Of a stretch of 27,077 bases of DNA, positions 9,372 to 17,403 are shown piece after piece (position 1 is the stretch's first letter; each line of letters opens with the position of its first letter). Below the pieces are notes generated by a model. That model did no database searches, was not told the origin of the DNA, and saw only the letters and a program-made list of their open reading frames with translations. Source of the stretch: Myxococcales bacterium (lineage in GTDB: Bacteria > Myxococcota > Polyangia > Polyangiales > Polyangiaceae); NCBI GenBank assembly GCA_003151595.1, contig PLXW01000066.1, forward strand, positions 45,646-72,722, given 5' to 3'. Position numbers and translations under genes: made by a program.

Positions 9372-10541
9372 ATGACCGATCCCGCCGCCCAGCTTCGAAA
9401 CGATCTCGCGGCCCTCGACCCGAAGATTCGCGCGGAGCTTTCGCGCGCGGGGTTCGACGAGGCGCGCTTCTTCGCGCTGGCGGCGACGCTTCGCGAGGGG
9501 GATGCCGCGACGCGACGCGACGCGCGGAACCGGATCGTCGGCGAGGTGACCCCTCCGCGCGAGGACGAGCTGCTCCGCGCGCCCGAGGCGGGATCGGCCG
9601 AAGAGAAGCGGCTGGCGGCGATCGGCGACGAGGCGCTCCGCAAAGGGGAGCTGGCGTTCTGCGTGATGGCGGGCGGGATGGCGACGCGCATGGGGGGCGT
9701 CGTGAAAGCGCTCGTCGAGGCGGTGAACGGCAAGACGTTCCTCGATCTCCGTCTCGCCGAGAACCGCACGGCGAGCGAGCTGGCGGGGAAGCCCATCCCG
9801 CTGTGGCTCATGGTCAGCGACGCCACCGAAGGCCCCACGCGCGACGCGCTCGAGAAGCTCAACGCGCCGTCGCACGTGCGGATGTTCCTTCAAGACGCGA
9901 GCCTGCGCGTCACGCACGAAGGCGCGCTGTTCCACGACGAGGGCGGCGCGCCGAGCGTCTACTCCACCGGGCACGGCGATCTCGTCGACGCGCTCCGCCG
10001 CTCGGGCCTTCTGAAGACGTTCGTCGAGGGTGGGGGCAAGTACGTCTGGATCGCGAACCTCGACAACCTGGGCGCGTCGATCGATCGCGCGCTGCTCGGC
10101 ATGTTCATCGAGTCGAAGCGCGACCTCATCGTCGAGTGCGCGGAGAAAGAGAGGGGGGACAAGGGCGGCATCCCGGTCTACGCGCCCACGCCGTCGGGCG
10201 AGCGCCGCATGCAAGTGCTCGAGGAGTTCCGCCTCCCGCGCGGCTTCGACGCCGAGACCGTCCGCGTCTTCAACACGAACACGTTCCTCGTGCGGGCCGA
10301 TCGCCTGCTCGGCGTGAACGTGACGTGGAGCTGGTTCGAGGTGGAGAAGAAGGTCGACGGCGTCCCCGCCGTCCAGTTCGAGCGCCTGCTTCAAGAGATC
10401 ACCTCCGCGCTCGACGCCGGCTACGTCCGGGTCCCCCGTTACGGCGCCGTTGCGCGATTCTTGCCGGTGAAGGACTGGGACGAGCTGGCCCGAAGAAAGG
10501 CCGACATCGAGGCCGTGGCCCGCGCGCGCGGGATGCTTTGA
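9372..10541 (+). CDS. UDP-sugar pyrophosphorylase family nucleotidyltransferase (UTP-sugar-1-phosphate uridylyltransferase type)
   Basis: This 389-residue protein belongs to the UDPGP family, which transfers UMP from UTP to a sugar 1-phosphate to form a nucleotide sugar for polysaccharide or envelope synthesis. The nucleotide-binding loop MAGGMATRMGG lies at 99-109, followed by VVKALVE in place of the usual PK motif. NLDNLGA (sugar/metal region) and VFNTNTF are also typical. The start ATG 9372 is chosen for AAGGA (9358-9362) nine bases upstream. It resembles eukaryotic-type UDP-glucose and UDP-N-acetylglucosamine pyrophosphorylases rather than bacterial GalU; the sugar cannot be told from sequence. 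A small DUF2505-like gene follows 68 bp later. Confidence 0.85.
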   Translation: MTDPAAQLRNDLAALDPKIRAELSRAGFDEARFFALAATLREGDAATRRDARNRIVGEVTPPREDELLRAPEAGSAEEKRLAAIGDEALRKGELAFCVMAGGMATRMGGVVKALVEAVNGKTFLDLRLAENRTASELAGKPIPLWLMVSDATEGPTRDALEKLNAPSHVRMFLQDASLRVTHEGALFHDEGGAPSVYSTGHGDLVDALRRSGLLKTFVEGGGKYVWIANLDNLGASIDRALLGMFIESKRDLIVECAEKERGDKGGIPVYAPTPSGERRMQVLEEFRLPRGFDAETVRVFNTNTFLVRADRLLGVNVTWSWFEVEKKVDGVPAVQFERLLQEITSALDAGYVRVPRYGAVARFLPVKDWDELARRKADIEAVARARGML

Positions 10542-10565
10542 TGGAGTTTCTACGTGTAGACCGCG

Positions 10566-10580
10566 CCGCGCTTTGCGCGG
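10566..10580. repeat. Short perfect hairpin CCGCGC-TTT-GCGCGG
   Basis: A 6-bp perfect stem with a 3-nt loop lies 24 nt after the pyrophosphorylase stop and 29 nt before the next start. No T-run follows. It may weaken read-through into the DUF2505-sppA pair or have no role. Confidence 0.35.
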
Positions 10581-10609
10581 AGGCGCCGTCCCGCTAAAGT
10601 CGCCGCGAA

Positions 10610-11119
10610 GTGCGCTTCGAAATTACCCACGACTTCGACATCCCCCGCGACGCCGTCGAGCTCGCGGTCCTCTCGCCGGACCTCGCGAAGCGCATGGCGC
10701 CGCGCCTGAACGGCATCGAGCACATCGAGCAGAGCACGCACTCGCTCACCGACGGTGTGCTGGAGCGCGTTTGGGGGTGGCGCGCCGACGTGAAGATCCC
10801 GAGCTTCGCCGAGCGCTACGTGACGCGCGACATGTGCGCGTGGGACGAGCGCTCGACGTACGAGCTGAAGACGCACACGTCGAGCTGGACGATCGTCCCG
10901 CGCGTGAAGGCGGCGTACCGGAAGTACTTCGAGGCCAATGGGACGTACGAGCTCGTGCAGCTCGAAGACGGCCGCTCGCGTCGCGTGGTGCGCGGCGAGC
11001 TCCAGCTGCGCGTGACGCCGATCGTGCGCGCCGTGGCCGAGCGAATGATCGTGGGCGAAGTGCGGAAGACGTTCGATGCCGAGGCCGCGACGCTCCGCGA
11101 TCTCGCCACGCTCGGGTGA
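10610..11119 (+). CDS. DUF2505-like SRPBCC/START-fold protein
   Basis: This 169-residue protein resembles the DUF2505 family, a START-like fold with one hydrophobic cavity and no established reaction. It opens RFEITHDFDIPRDAVE and shows the alternating beta-strand pattern, with a long C-terminal helix (RMIVGEVRKTFDAEAATL) typical of the fold. It has no signal peptide, so it is probably cytosolic. The start is GTG 10610; the ribosome binding site is poor. Its stop lies 3 nt before the sppA-like ATG at 11123, so the two genes are likely coupled. Family assignment is by overall pattern and is moderate. Confidence 0.68.
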   Translation: MRFEITHDFDIPRDAVELAVLSPDLAKRMAPRLNGIEHIEQSTHSLTDGVLERVWGWRADVKIPSFAERYVTRDMCAWDERSTYELKTHTSSWTIVPRVKAAYRKYFEANGTYELVQLEDGRSRRVVRGELQLRVTPIVRAVAERMIVGEVRKTFDAEAATLRDLATLG

Positions 11120-11122
11120 GAG

Positions 11123-13720
11123 ATGATCGAAAATAAGAACTTCCCTCATTGTCATCCTGAGCGCAGCGAAGGACCTCCGCGTAGACCGCGGGGGTCCTTC
11201 GTCGCTTCGCTCCTCAGGATGACAGCTGGGGTGGGCGCGCTCAGCCTGACGACGAGCGCACAAGCCGCCATCCCCGAGCCGCCGCGCGCCGAGCGCCTCT
11301 TCTCGCCCGGTCGCACGGTGGCCGGCGAAGACAGCGCCGAAGCGCTCGTCCTGAATCCCGCGAACCTCGGGTACCAGCCGGCGGGCGAGCTTCGCTACAC
11401 GGGGGTCAACTGCCCGAACACGAACAAGGTCGCGTGCGGCGACTCGTTCGATCTCGCGACGCCGCTCCTGTGGGGGCTCGGCACGGGGCTGCGCCTCGAT
11501 TACGTGTCGACGCCGTCGAGCCTCGGCTTCCCGTTCAACGGCGCGAGCTACGCGTGGTTCACCTGGGGCCTCGGCTGGAAGCTGAGCGACTCGCTCGCCT
11601 TCGGCTTCTCGCTCGAGCGCTCGTACTCGACGAACCCGTTCTTGAACGGCCTCTTCGGGATCACCGCGGCGGTGAGCTACCGCCCGAACTCGCACTTCGG
11701 CTTCGCCGCTGTCGCGCGCGACTTCAACGGCCCATCGACACAGCCGCTCACGCTGGGCGGTACCCCGATCCTCGACCCGGCCTACGTCATCGGAATGGAC
11801 TTCCGCCCGACGGGCACGCGCGCTCTCGACATCGGGCTCGAGGCGAAGTGGCTCGAAGGGAGCGACGAGGTCCTCCCGAAAGGGATCGTCTCCATCGACG
11901 TGCCCGGGCTCGGTCGCGCGCGCGGCGACATCGAGGTCTCGCACTTCCCGAACGACTCGCGCCGCGCGGTCGTCGGCACCGCGGGGCTCGAGATCTACCT
12001 GGGCCACGCCTCGGTGGGCGGCGGCATCCTCGCCGGCAACGGCCTCGGCAGCGTGTCGTCGGTCGGCGAGTACGTCACGGCGTCCGTGAGCGGCTACGTG
12101 AACCCCGGCCTCCCGAAGCTGTCGCGCGCCGTGTGGCTTCGCCTCGAGGACACGCCCGGCACGCGCAGCCACGTCGCGCTGCTCCGCACGCTGTGGAAGA
12201 TCTCCGAAGAGAAGGACGTCAAGTCGCTCACGCTCGTCCTTCGCGCCGATCCCGCGTCGTCGTTCGCGCACGCCGAAGAGCTGGCCGACGCCATCCGCGT
12301 GCTCCGCGCCCGCGGCAAGAAAGTGATGTGCAGCCTCGAGGACGGCTCGTCGCGCGCGATCTACGTCTGCGCGAACGCCAACCGCATCGTCCTCAACCCG
12401 GCCGGCACGTTCCGCTACGCCGGGCTCTCCACGCAGTACTTTTACCTCGCGCAGCTCCTCGACAAGCTCGGCGTGAAGACCGACTTCGTCCGCGTCTCGG
12501 CGCACAAGAGCGCGCCCGAGCAGTTCACGAACAACGAGGCGAGCGAGGTCGCGCGCGCCGATCACGAGGATCTGCTTCGCGAGAACGAGGCGATCTTCAC
12601 GAAGGACGTCGCGATGGGGCGCCACCTCACGATGGAGCAGGTGCGCGCCATCTCCGACCACGGCATCGCGCTCCCCGAAGAGGCGCGCGCGTCGAACCTG
12701 GTCGATCAGCTCGCGTTCGACGACGAGATCGAGCGCGCGACGCAGGACATGGACGGCTCGTCCATCCGTTACGAGAAGTACGAGAACGAGATCGAGGCCC
12801 CCGCGAAGATCGGGCCGCAGGACAAAGTGGCGGTGCTCTACGTCGATGGCGACATCGTCGACGGCCGCTCGTCGCACATTCCGCTCATCGACATGAAGCT
12901 CGTCGGCTCGTACTCGGTCGCCGACACGGTGAAAGAGCTGCGCGACGACCCGACAGTGAAGAGCGTCGTCCTTCGCATCGAGAGCCCCGGCGGCGCGACG
13001 ACGGCCTCGGACGTGATGTGGCGCGCGCTCTCGGAGCTGGCGAAGAAGAAGCCGCTCATCGTGAGCATGGGATCGATGGCGGCGAGCGGCGGCTATTACA
13101 TCGCCAGCGCCGGCAAGGTGATCTTCGCCGAGCCGCTGACCGTGACCGGATCAATCGGCGTCTTCTTCGGCAAGGCGGACGTGAGCGGTCTTCTGCGAAA
13201 GATCGGCGTCAACGTCGAGACGTACAAGACCGCGCCCCACGCCGACGTCGACTCGCTGTTCCGCAGCATGACCGACGAAGAGCGCACGCGCGCCCAGGGG
13301 ATCATCGATCAGGTCTACAGCACGTTCCTCGATCGCGTGGCGGCGTCACGGCACATGACTCATGAGGCGGTGGACGCCGTGGCCAAGGGGCGCGTGTGGA
13401 CGGGCGAAGAGGCGTACGACCGTCACCTCGTCGATCGCCTCGGCGGGATGCGCGAGGCGCTGGAGATGGCCCGATCGCTCGGCGGGCTGCCGGACGACGC
13501 GCCGATCGTCGAGGTGCCGCGCGTCGAGAAGTCGCTCTTCGAGCGCGCGCTGGCCTTCGTGGGGATCGACGTGCGCGCGACGACGATGCTCGGCGGCTTG
13601 CCGGTGCAGGTGCGCGACCTCGCGCGCGCCGCAGCGCCGCTCATGGTCTACCCGGAGCAGACGCCGCTCGAGCGGATGGAGTGGGTGCCGATGGAAGATC
13701 TCGAGGGCGTGGATCCCTGA
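11123..13720 (+). CDS. sppA: Signal peptide peptidase SppA (S49 type) with large N-terminal beta-rich domain
   Basis: This 865-residue serine peptidase is of the double-domain SppA type, which cleaves remnant signal peptides. The Lys-Ser dyad is visible: Lys462 in AHKSAPEQF, matching the E. coli YKSAVEPF motif, and Ser655 in SMAASGGYYIAS. The second S49 domain, about 560-720, also has ESPGGATTASD and TVTGSIGVFFGK. Residues about 50-350 are not part of SppA. They are rich in short beta-strands with Gly and aromatic residues (LGWKLSDSLAFGFSLERSYS) and look like an outer-membrane or surface beta domain. ATG 11123 lies 3 nt after the previous stop. Residues about 10-33 come from a palindromic repeat and supply the basic start of the signal peptide, whose hydrophobic part ends TTSAQA near 48. 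ATG 11219 is an alternative start giving a very short, uncharged leader. Confidence 0.88.
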   Translation: MIENKNFPHCHPERSEGPPRRPRGSFVASLLRMTAGVGALSLTTSAQAAIPEPPRAERLFSPGRTVAGEDSAEALVLNPANLGYQPAGELRYTGVNCPNTNKVACGDSFDLATPLLWGLGTGLRLDYVSTPSSLGFPFNGASYAWFTWGLGWKLSDSLAFGFSLERSYSTNPFLNGLFGITAAVSYRPNSHFGFAAVARDFNGPSTQPLTLGGTPILDPAYVIGMDFRPTGTRALDIGLEAKWLEGSDEVLPKGIVSIDVPGLGRARGDIEVSHFPNDSRRAVVGTAGLEIYLGHASVGGGILAGNGLGSVSSVGEYVTASVSGYVNPGLPKLSRAVWLRLEDTPGTRSHVALLRTLWKISEEKDVKSLTLVLRADPASSFAHAEELADAIRVLRARGKKVMCSLEDGSSRAIYVCANANRIVLNPAGTFRYAGLSTQYFYLAQLLDKLGVKTDFVRVSAHKSAPEQFTNNEASEVARADHEDLLRENEAIFTKDVAMGRHLTMEQVRAISDHGIALPEEARASNLVDQLAFDDEIERATQDMDGSSIRYEKYENEIEAPAKIGPQDKVAVLYVDGDIVDGRSSHIPLIDMKLVGSYSVADTVKELRDDPTVKSVVLRIESPGGATTASDVMWRALSELAKKKPLIVSMGSMAASGGYYIASAGKVIFAEPLTVTGSIGVFFGKADVSGLLRKIGVNVETYKTAPHADVDSLFRSMTDEERTRAQGIIDQVYSTFLDRVAASRHMTHEAVDAVAKGRVWTGEEAYDRHLVDRLGGMREALEMARSLGGLPDDAPIVEVPRVEKSLFERALAFVGIDVRATTMLGGLPVQVRDLARAAAPLMVYPEQTPLERMEWVPMEDLEGVDP
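11150..11224. repeat. Long imperfect palindromic repeat (dispersed REP/MITE-like type)
   Basis: The left arm (11150-11175, beginning TGTCATCCTGAG) and the right arm (11193-11224, ending CTCAGGATGACA) are reverse complements, apart from small insertions that make the right arm 6 bp longer. A 17-bp centre contains CCGCG/CGCGG. The arm resembles a palindromic repeat scattered in many bacterial genomes, where its translation appears as CHPERSEG. Here it lies inside the 5' end of the sppA-like gene. Confidence 0.85.
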
Positions 13721-13727
13721 GCGGCGG

Positions 13728-15293
13728 TCAGTTCGCCGATTGAGGACCGCGCATCGCGTTCGCCAGGCGCGACGGCGCGATCGGGAGCGAAAGACGGAAG
13801 TGCGTACCGCCCCCTTCGCGTGGCTCGCAGGTGATGCCGCCGCCGTGCGCTTCGAGGATCTGGCGCGTGATGGCGAGGCCGAGGCCGGTCCCTTCGCCCT
13901 TGGTGGAGAAGAACGGATCGAACACGCGCGGGCGAATGTCCTCGGGGATGCCGCCGCCGCGATCGGCCACGTCGATGACCACGCTCATCCCTTCTGCGCC
14001 GACGCGCAGATCGATCGTCCCGCCGTCGGTCATCGCTTCGCGCGCGTTGCGGAGCAAGTTGAGGAGCGCCTGGCGAATCTGCGACTCGTCGAAGAGCGCG
14101 GGAGGGACCGGATCGTCGGTCGTGATCGTCACGGTGCACCCCGCGCGCTCCATCTCCGGGCGCGCGAAGGCGACGATGTCGCGCACGGCGGTGGCCACGT
14201 CGTCCGCTTCCATGCGCGGCGAGGGGAGGCGCGCGACGCGCAGGTACTCTTCGGACAGGTGCTCCAGCCGCTCGACCTCGCGCGTGATGGCGGAGAGCAG
14301 CGCGCGCGCCTCGCTGGGGACGCCGGCGGTCCCGAGCTGCGCCATCTCCTCTTCGAGGAGCTCGATGTTGAGACCTATCGACGACAGCGGGTTACGGATC
14401 TCGTGCGTGACGTGCGCCGCCATCTTGCCGATCGCGGCGAGACGCTCGTTGGCGACCGCGCGGCTCTGCGCGCGCGCGACGGCGGCGACCATCCGCTCGA
14501 AGGCCGTCGCCAGCTGGCCGATCTCGTCGTCGGACGCGACGATCTCGCGCGCCGTGAGATCCCCGCGGGCGACGGCGCGCGCCCGATCGGTCACGCGCGC
14601 CAGCGGCGCCAGCAGGCGCCGCGTGTGAATCGAGACCGCGACGCCGACCGACAGCGTGAGCACCGCCAGCGCGATCAGCGCGAGCAGCGCGCTCCGCTCG
14701 CGCGCGCGACTCCGCGCCGACAGCTCGTCCATCGAGCTTGCCACGCGATCGGCCAGCGCGCGCAGCCGTCGATCGGCGTCGTGCTCCACCGCGCCCAGCG
14801 AGACCAGCGTGCGATTCACCGCGTCCTTGTCTTGCGCGTCGATCGACGCGAACAGCCGATCGAACCCCGCCGAGTCGTCCGCGATCGACTGCGACGTCGC
14901 GTCGATCTCCGCGACGAGTGACGCCGACAACGCGCGCGCCGCGTCGTCGCCCACCGACGCCAGCCCTTCGGCCGCGGCAGTGCGCGTCTCGGTGAACTTC
15001 GCGCGCCGCACGCTGGCCAGCGTCTCGATCACGAGGCGCGTCGACAGAGGATTGCGCTCGTCCGGGATCCCATCGACCAGCGTGGCCAGCGTGGCCTGCG
15101 TCGCTCGCAGCTGCCCAAGCTTCAGCGCCATCGGCACGTAGCCGCGCGCGAGCTCTTCGCTGTCTTGCGCCGTTCGCCTCTGCGCGACGACGCTCCATCC
15201 CACGGTCACGGCGAAGGCGAGCACCGTCACTCCGAACGACGCGAGCACGCGCGTCGCGATCGCCGACCGCGGCGCAGGGGCCGGCGCGTTCAC
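13728..15293 (-). CDS. Membrane sensor histidine kinase (HAMP, HisKA, HATPase)
   Basis: This 521-residue kinase starts at GTG 15293 and overlaps the stop of the Fe-S protein gene as GTGA. Order of parts: transmembrane segment about 18-37; a helical periplasmic sensor region about 40-200, which may be a four-helix bundle; a second transmembrane segment about 202-222; HAMP about 223-275; phosphoacceptor His297 in THEIRNPLSS; N box LLNLLRNAREA (about 410-420); G1 DRGGGIP (444-450); F box FDPFFSTKGEGTGLGLAI (from 458). All catalytic motifs are intact. No response regulator gene is adjacent, so its partner is elsewhere. It is the last gene of a five-gene minus-strand run and ends 7 bp from the convergent sppA-like gene. 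Confidence 0.94.
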   Translation of the reverse strand: MNAPAPAPRSAIATRVLASFGVTVLAFAVTVGWSVVAQRRTAQDSEELARGYVPMALKLGQLRATQATLATLVDGIPDERNPLSTRLVIETLASVRRAKFTETRTAAAEGLASVGDDAARALSASLVAEIDATSQSIADDSAGFDRLFASIDAQDKDAVNRTLVSLGAVEHDADRRLRALADRVASSMDELSARSRARERSALLALIALAVLTLSVGVAVSIHTRRLLAPLARVTDRARAVARGDLTAREIVASDDEIGQLATAFERMVAAVARAQSRAVANERLAAIGKMAAHVTHEIRNPLSSIGLNIELLEEEMAQLGTAGVPSEARALLSAITREVERLEHLSEEYLRVARLPSPRMEADDVATAVRDIVAFARPEMERAGCTVTITTDDPVPPALFDESQIRQALLNLLRNAREAMTDGGTIDLRVGAEGMSVVIDVADRGGGIPEDIRPRVFDPFFSTKGEGTGLGLAITRQILEAHGGGITCEPREGGGTHFRLSLPIAPSRLANAMRGPQSAN

Positions 15294-16435
15294 CCGAGCG
15301 GCCTCCACGGACGCGCAGCGCGCGCGATCCACGTCATGATGTCGTCGACGTTGTGTCGCCCGCGCGCTCGCCGCATCGCGATCAAGCTCGACGCGCACGC
15401 CGTCACCACGCGCCCGCCTCCGCTCCGTTCGTGCTCGTCGAGCCGCGTCTCGGCGATCGTCCGCGCGACGCCGGGCATCGTCACCGGCAAGAGCCCTCCG
15501 CCGCCCGAGCACTGCGCCATCTCGCGCTTCGTATCGAACTCTTCGGGCGCGCGACCGAGCGCGCGGGTGAGCACGGCGCGCGGCGCTTCGTACACACCGA
15601 GCCCGCGGCCGAGCTGACAGGGGTCGTGCCATCGCACGCGCTCACCGGTCGACGCTTCCGCGACGGGCTCCAGCGAACCGAGCTCGCGCGCGGCGCGCTC
15701 GACGACCAGCTCCACCTTCGCGTCCAGCTTCACGCCGTGCGCCGGATATCGCACGCGCAGCGCCATAGCGCACCCCGCGTCGGCCACGAGGACTCGCTCG
15801 GCGCGCTTCGTCTGCCGCGCGACTGTCTCGGCTTGCCGCGCGAACCCCTTCGCATCACCCGCAAGCAGCAACGGCAGCCCGCAGCACTCTTCCACCAACG
15901 CCACAGGCCCGCGCACCAGCGCCGTCGCCGCCTTGATCGCGTCGCGCGCCTCGCTCTTGGCCCCCCGCGCATAGGCGCACCCGATCAGCAGCGCGTCGCG
16001 CGAATCCGATCGCACGGCTTCGTCCGCGCACAGCTCGCGCACCGCGCGCCTCGTCGCCTCCTGATGCGCGGCGAACTTCGCGATCGTCTTGGTCGCCGCT
16101 TCCGGCGCGACGTTCGCGCTCACCAGCGCGGCGCGCGCGTCGAGCAGCGTACTGGCCACGTCGTTCTCGTGATCACACGACGACTTGCACGCATGACATC
16201 CCGTGCACGCCCACGCCGGCCTGGCGAACGACTCGGTGAGCGGCACGTCGCCGCGCGCCGCGAAGTACGCCGTCGACATCTTCCCCCACGGCGTCAGCGT
16301 CTCGGTCGGCTCGGCGTTCGAGACCGGGCACGCGCTCCTGCAGAGCTTCGGGCAGAACACGCACTTCTCGAGCGTGTCTTTGCGCGCGGCGAGCGTGGGG
16401 AGCTTTCGCAGCGGGCGATCGTCGGGGCGAGCCAT
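15290..16435 (-). CDS. Fe-S oxidoreductase, HdrD/GlcF-like
   Basis: This 381-residue protein has two [4Fe-4S] sites: Cys25/28/32/36 (CVFCPKLCRSACP) and Cys77/80/83/87 (CTGCHACKSSC). Two cysteine-rich CCG-type domains follow, marked by VEECCGLPLL and then HDPCQLGRG with CSGGGGLLP. This is the layout of GlcF (glycolate oxidase iron-sulfur subunit), GlpC and HdrD, which pass electrons between a flavoprotein dehydrogenase and a quinone or disulfide. No flavoprotein subunit gene is adjacent, so the partner is unknown. It lies 15 bp after the ketopantoate-reductase-like gene and overlaps the histidine kinase start by 4 nt. Confidence 0.9.
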   Translation of the reverse strand: MARPDDRPLRKLPTLAARKDTLEKCVFCPKLCRSACPVSNAEPTETLTPWGKMSTAYFAARGDVPLTESFARPAWACTGCHACKSSCDHENDVASTLLDARAALVSANVAPEAATKTIAKFAAHQEATRRAVRELCADEAVRSDSRDALLIGCAYARGAKSEARDAIKAATALVRGPVALVEECCGLPLLLAGDAKGFARQAETVARQTKRAERVLVADAGCAMALRVRYPAHGVKLDAKVELVVERAARELGSLEPVAEASTGERVRWHDPCQLGRGLGVYEAPRAVLTRALGRAPEEFDTKREMAQCSGGGGLLPVTMPGVARTIAETRLDEHERSGGGRVVTACASSLIAMRRARGRHNVDDIMTWIARAARPWRPLG

Positions 16436-16450
16436 TCGTACCGAAACCTA

Positions 16451-17380
16451 TCACGCTGCCGATTCGCGCAAGCGTACGAGCAGCTCGTCGAGCGCGCGGT
16501 GCGCCGTCCCTTTCTCTTCGGCGATCGCGCACGCCTCGGCCGCCATCGCGATGTTCTGCGCGCGCCCTTTGCGACCGAAATGCTCCTCGATGAACGCCAC
16601 CGCCTCCGGCGATCGGTTGCGAAGCATCGCGACTCCCATGCGGATCGTGCGCGGCCCGAGAAAGCGCGTGACGAGGCTCACCCAGAACGCGACCTTCCCG
16701 CATCTCTCCGCCAGCGCGCGCGCCTCGTCGGACGCGCGGAACGTCGTCGCCGAGAGCGCCGCGTCGTCCAGCAGGGCCTCGATCGATCCCGCCGCGTCGA
16801 GCCCGAAGGTCAGCGGCAAGAACAGGATCGTCGTGGCCGCGTTCGTCTCGTGCACGCCGGGCTCGAAGGCCGCTTCGATCCCCGAGCGCCCCAGCGCCTC
16901 CGCGAACGCCGTCAGCGCCGGCTCGCGCGCGGGCGGCTCGTCGATGAGCGTCTTGGCCACTTTCGAGATCCAGTACCGCGTCGCGCCGCTCGCATTCGTG
17001 TACCCGACGACGCTCGACATCGCCGCCGCGAGCCGCGTCCCGAGCGCTGCCTGCACGCGCGCGAACGTACGCGGCAGCATCGGCGTCACCGTCACTACCG
17101 GCACGCTCGGCCCGGCGCGCAGCAGGTCGATCAGCGCGTCGTCGAGCTGATCGCCGCGCACGCACACCAGCACGACGTCGGCGTGCGCCGGGATCGACGT
17201 CACCCACGACGGCCGCTCGAGCGTCATCGGGTCGACGTGCACCTGCTCGATCCGGATCGCGCCCCCCTTCGCAGCGAGCGCGGCGTCGCGCACGACGAAG
17301 TCCACCGCCACGCCGGCGTTCGCCAGGCGCACGCCAAAGACACGCCCCAGCGATCCGACTCCGACGACGGCGACGTGCAT
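16451..17380 (-). CDS. Ketopantoate reductase-like (PanE/ApbA fold) protein lacking catalytic residues
   Basis: This 309-residue protein has an N-terminal Rossmann domain with GVGSLG (7-12) for NAD(P)H and a helical C-terminal domain, as in 2-dehydropantoate 2-reductase. The residues that make PanE active are not conserved. The HNG/QNG loop reads TPM, and the WRKLxxN helix with the catalytic Lys reads HETNAATT, without Lys or Asn. It is therefore unlikely to make pantoate and may act on another substrate or bind NAD(P)H only. It sits 23 bp after the FHA gene and 15 bp before the Fe-S gene, so it belongs to that operon. Fold assignment is firm; function is unknown. Confidence 0.75.
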   Translation of the reverse strand: MHVAVVGVGSLGRVFGVRLANAGVAVDFVVRDAALAAKGGAIRIEQVHVDPMTLERPSWVTSIPAHADVVLVCVRGDQLDDALIDLLRAGPSVPVVTVTPMLPRTFARVQAALGTRLAAAMSSVVGYTNASGATRYWISKVAKTLIDEPPAREPALTAFAEALGRSGIEAAFEPGVHETNAATTILFLPLTFGLDAAGSIEALLDDAALSATTFRASDEARALAERCGKVAFWVSLVTRFLGPRTIRMGVAMLRNRSPEAVAFIEEHFGRKGRAQNIAMAAEACAIAEEKGTAHRALDELLVRLRESAA

Positions 17381-17403
17381 CGCGCGTTCGATCTCCCGCG
17401 CGC

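Noticed and set aside
10550..12877. Very long minus-strand open frames opposite sppA.
   Set aside because: They are GC-driven shadows of real genes: Arg/Ala-rich, low complexity, and without domain motifs.
13720..13728. A terminator between the convergent sppA-like and kinase genes.
   Set aside because: Only seven bases separate the stops and no hairpin with a T-run is present.
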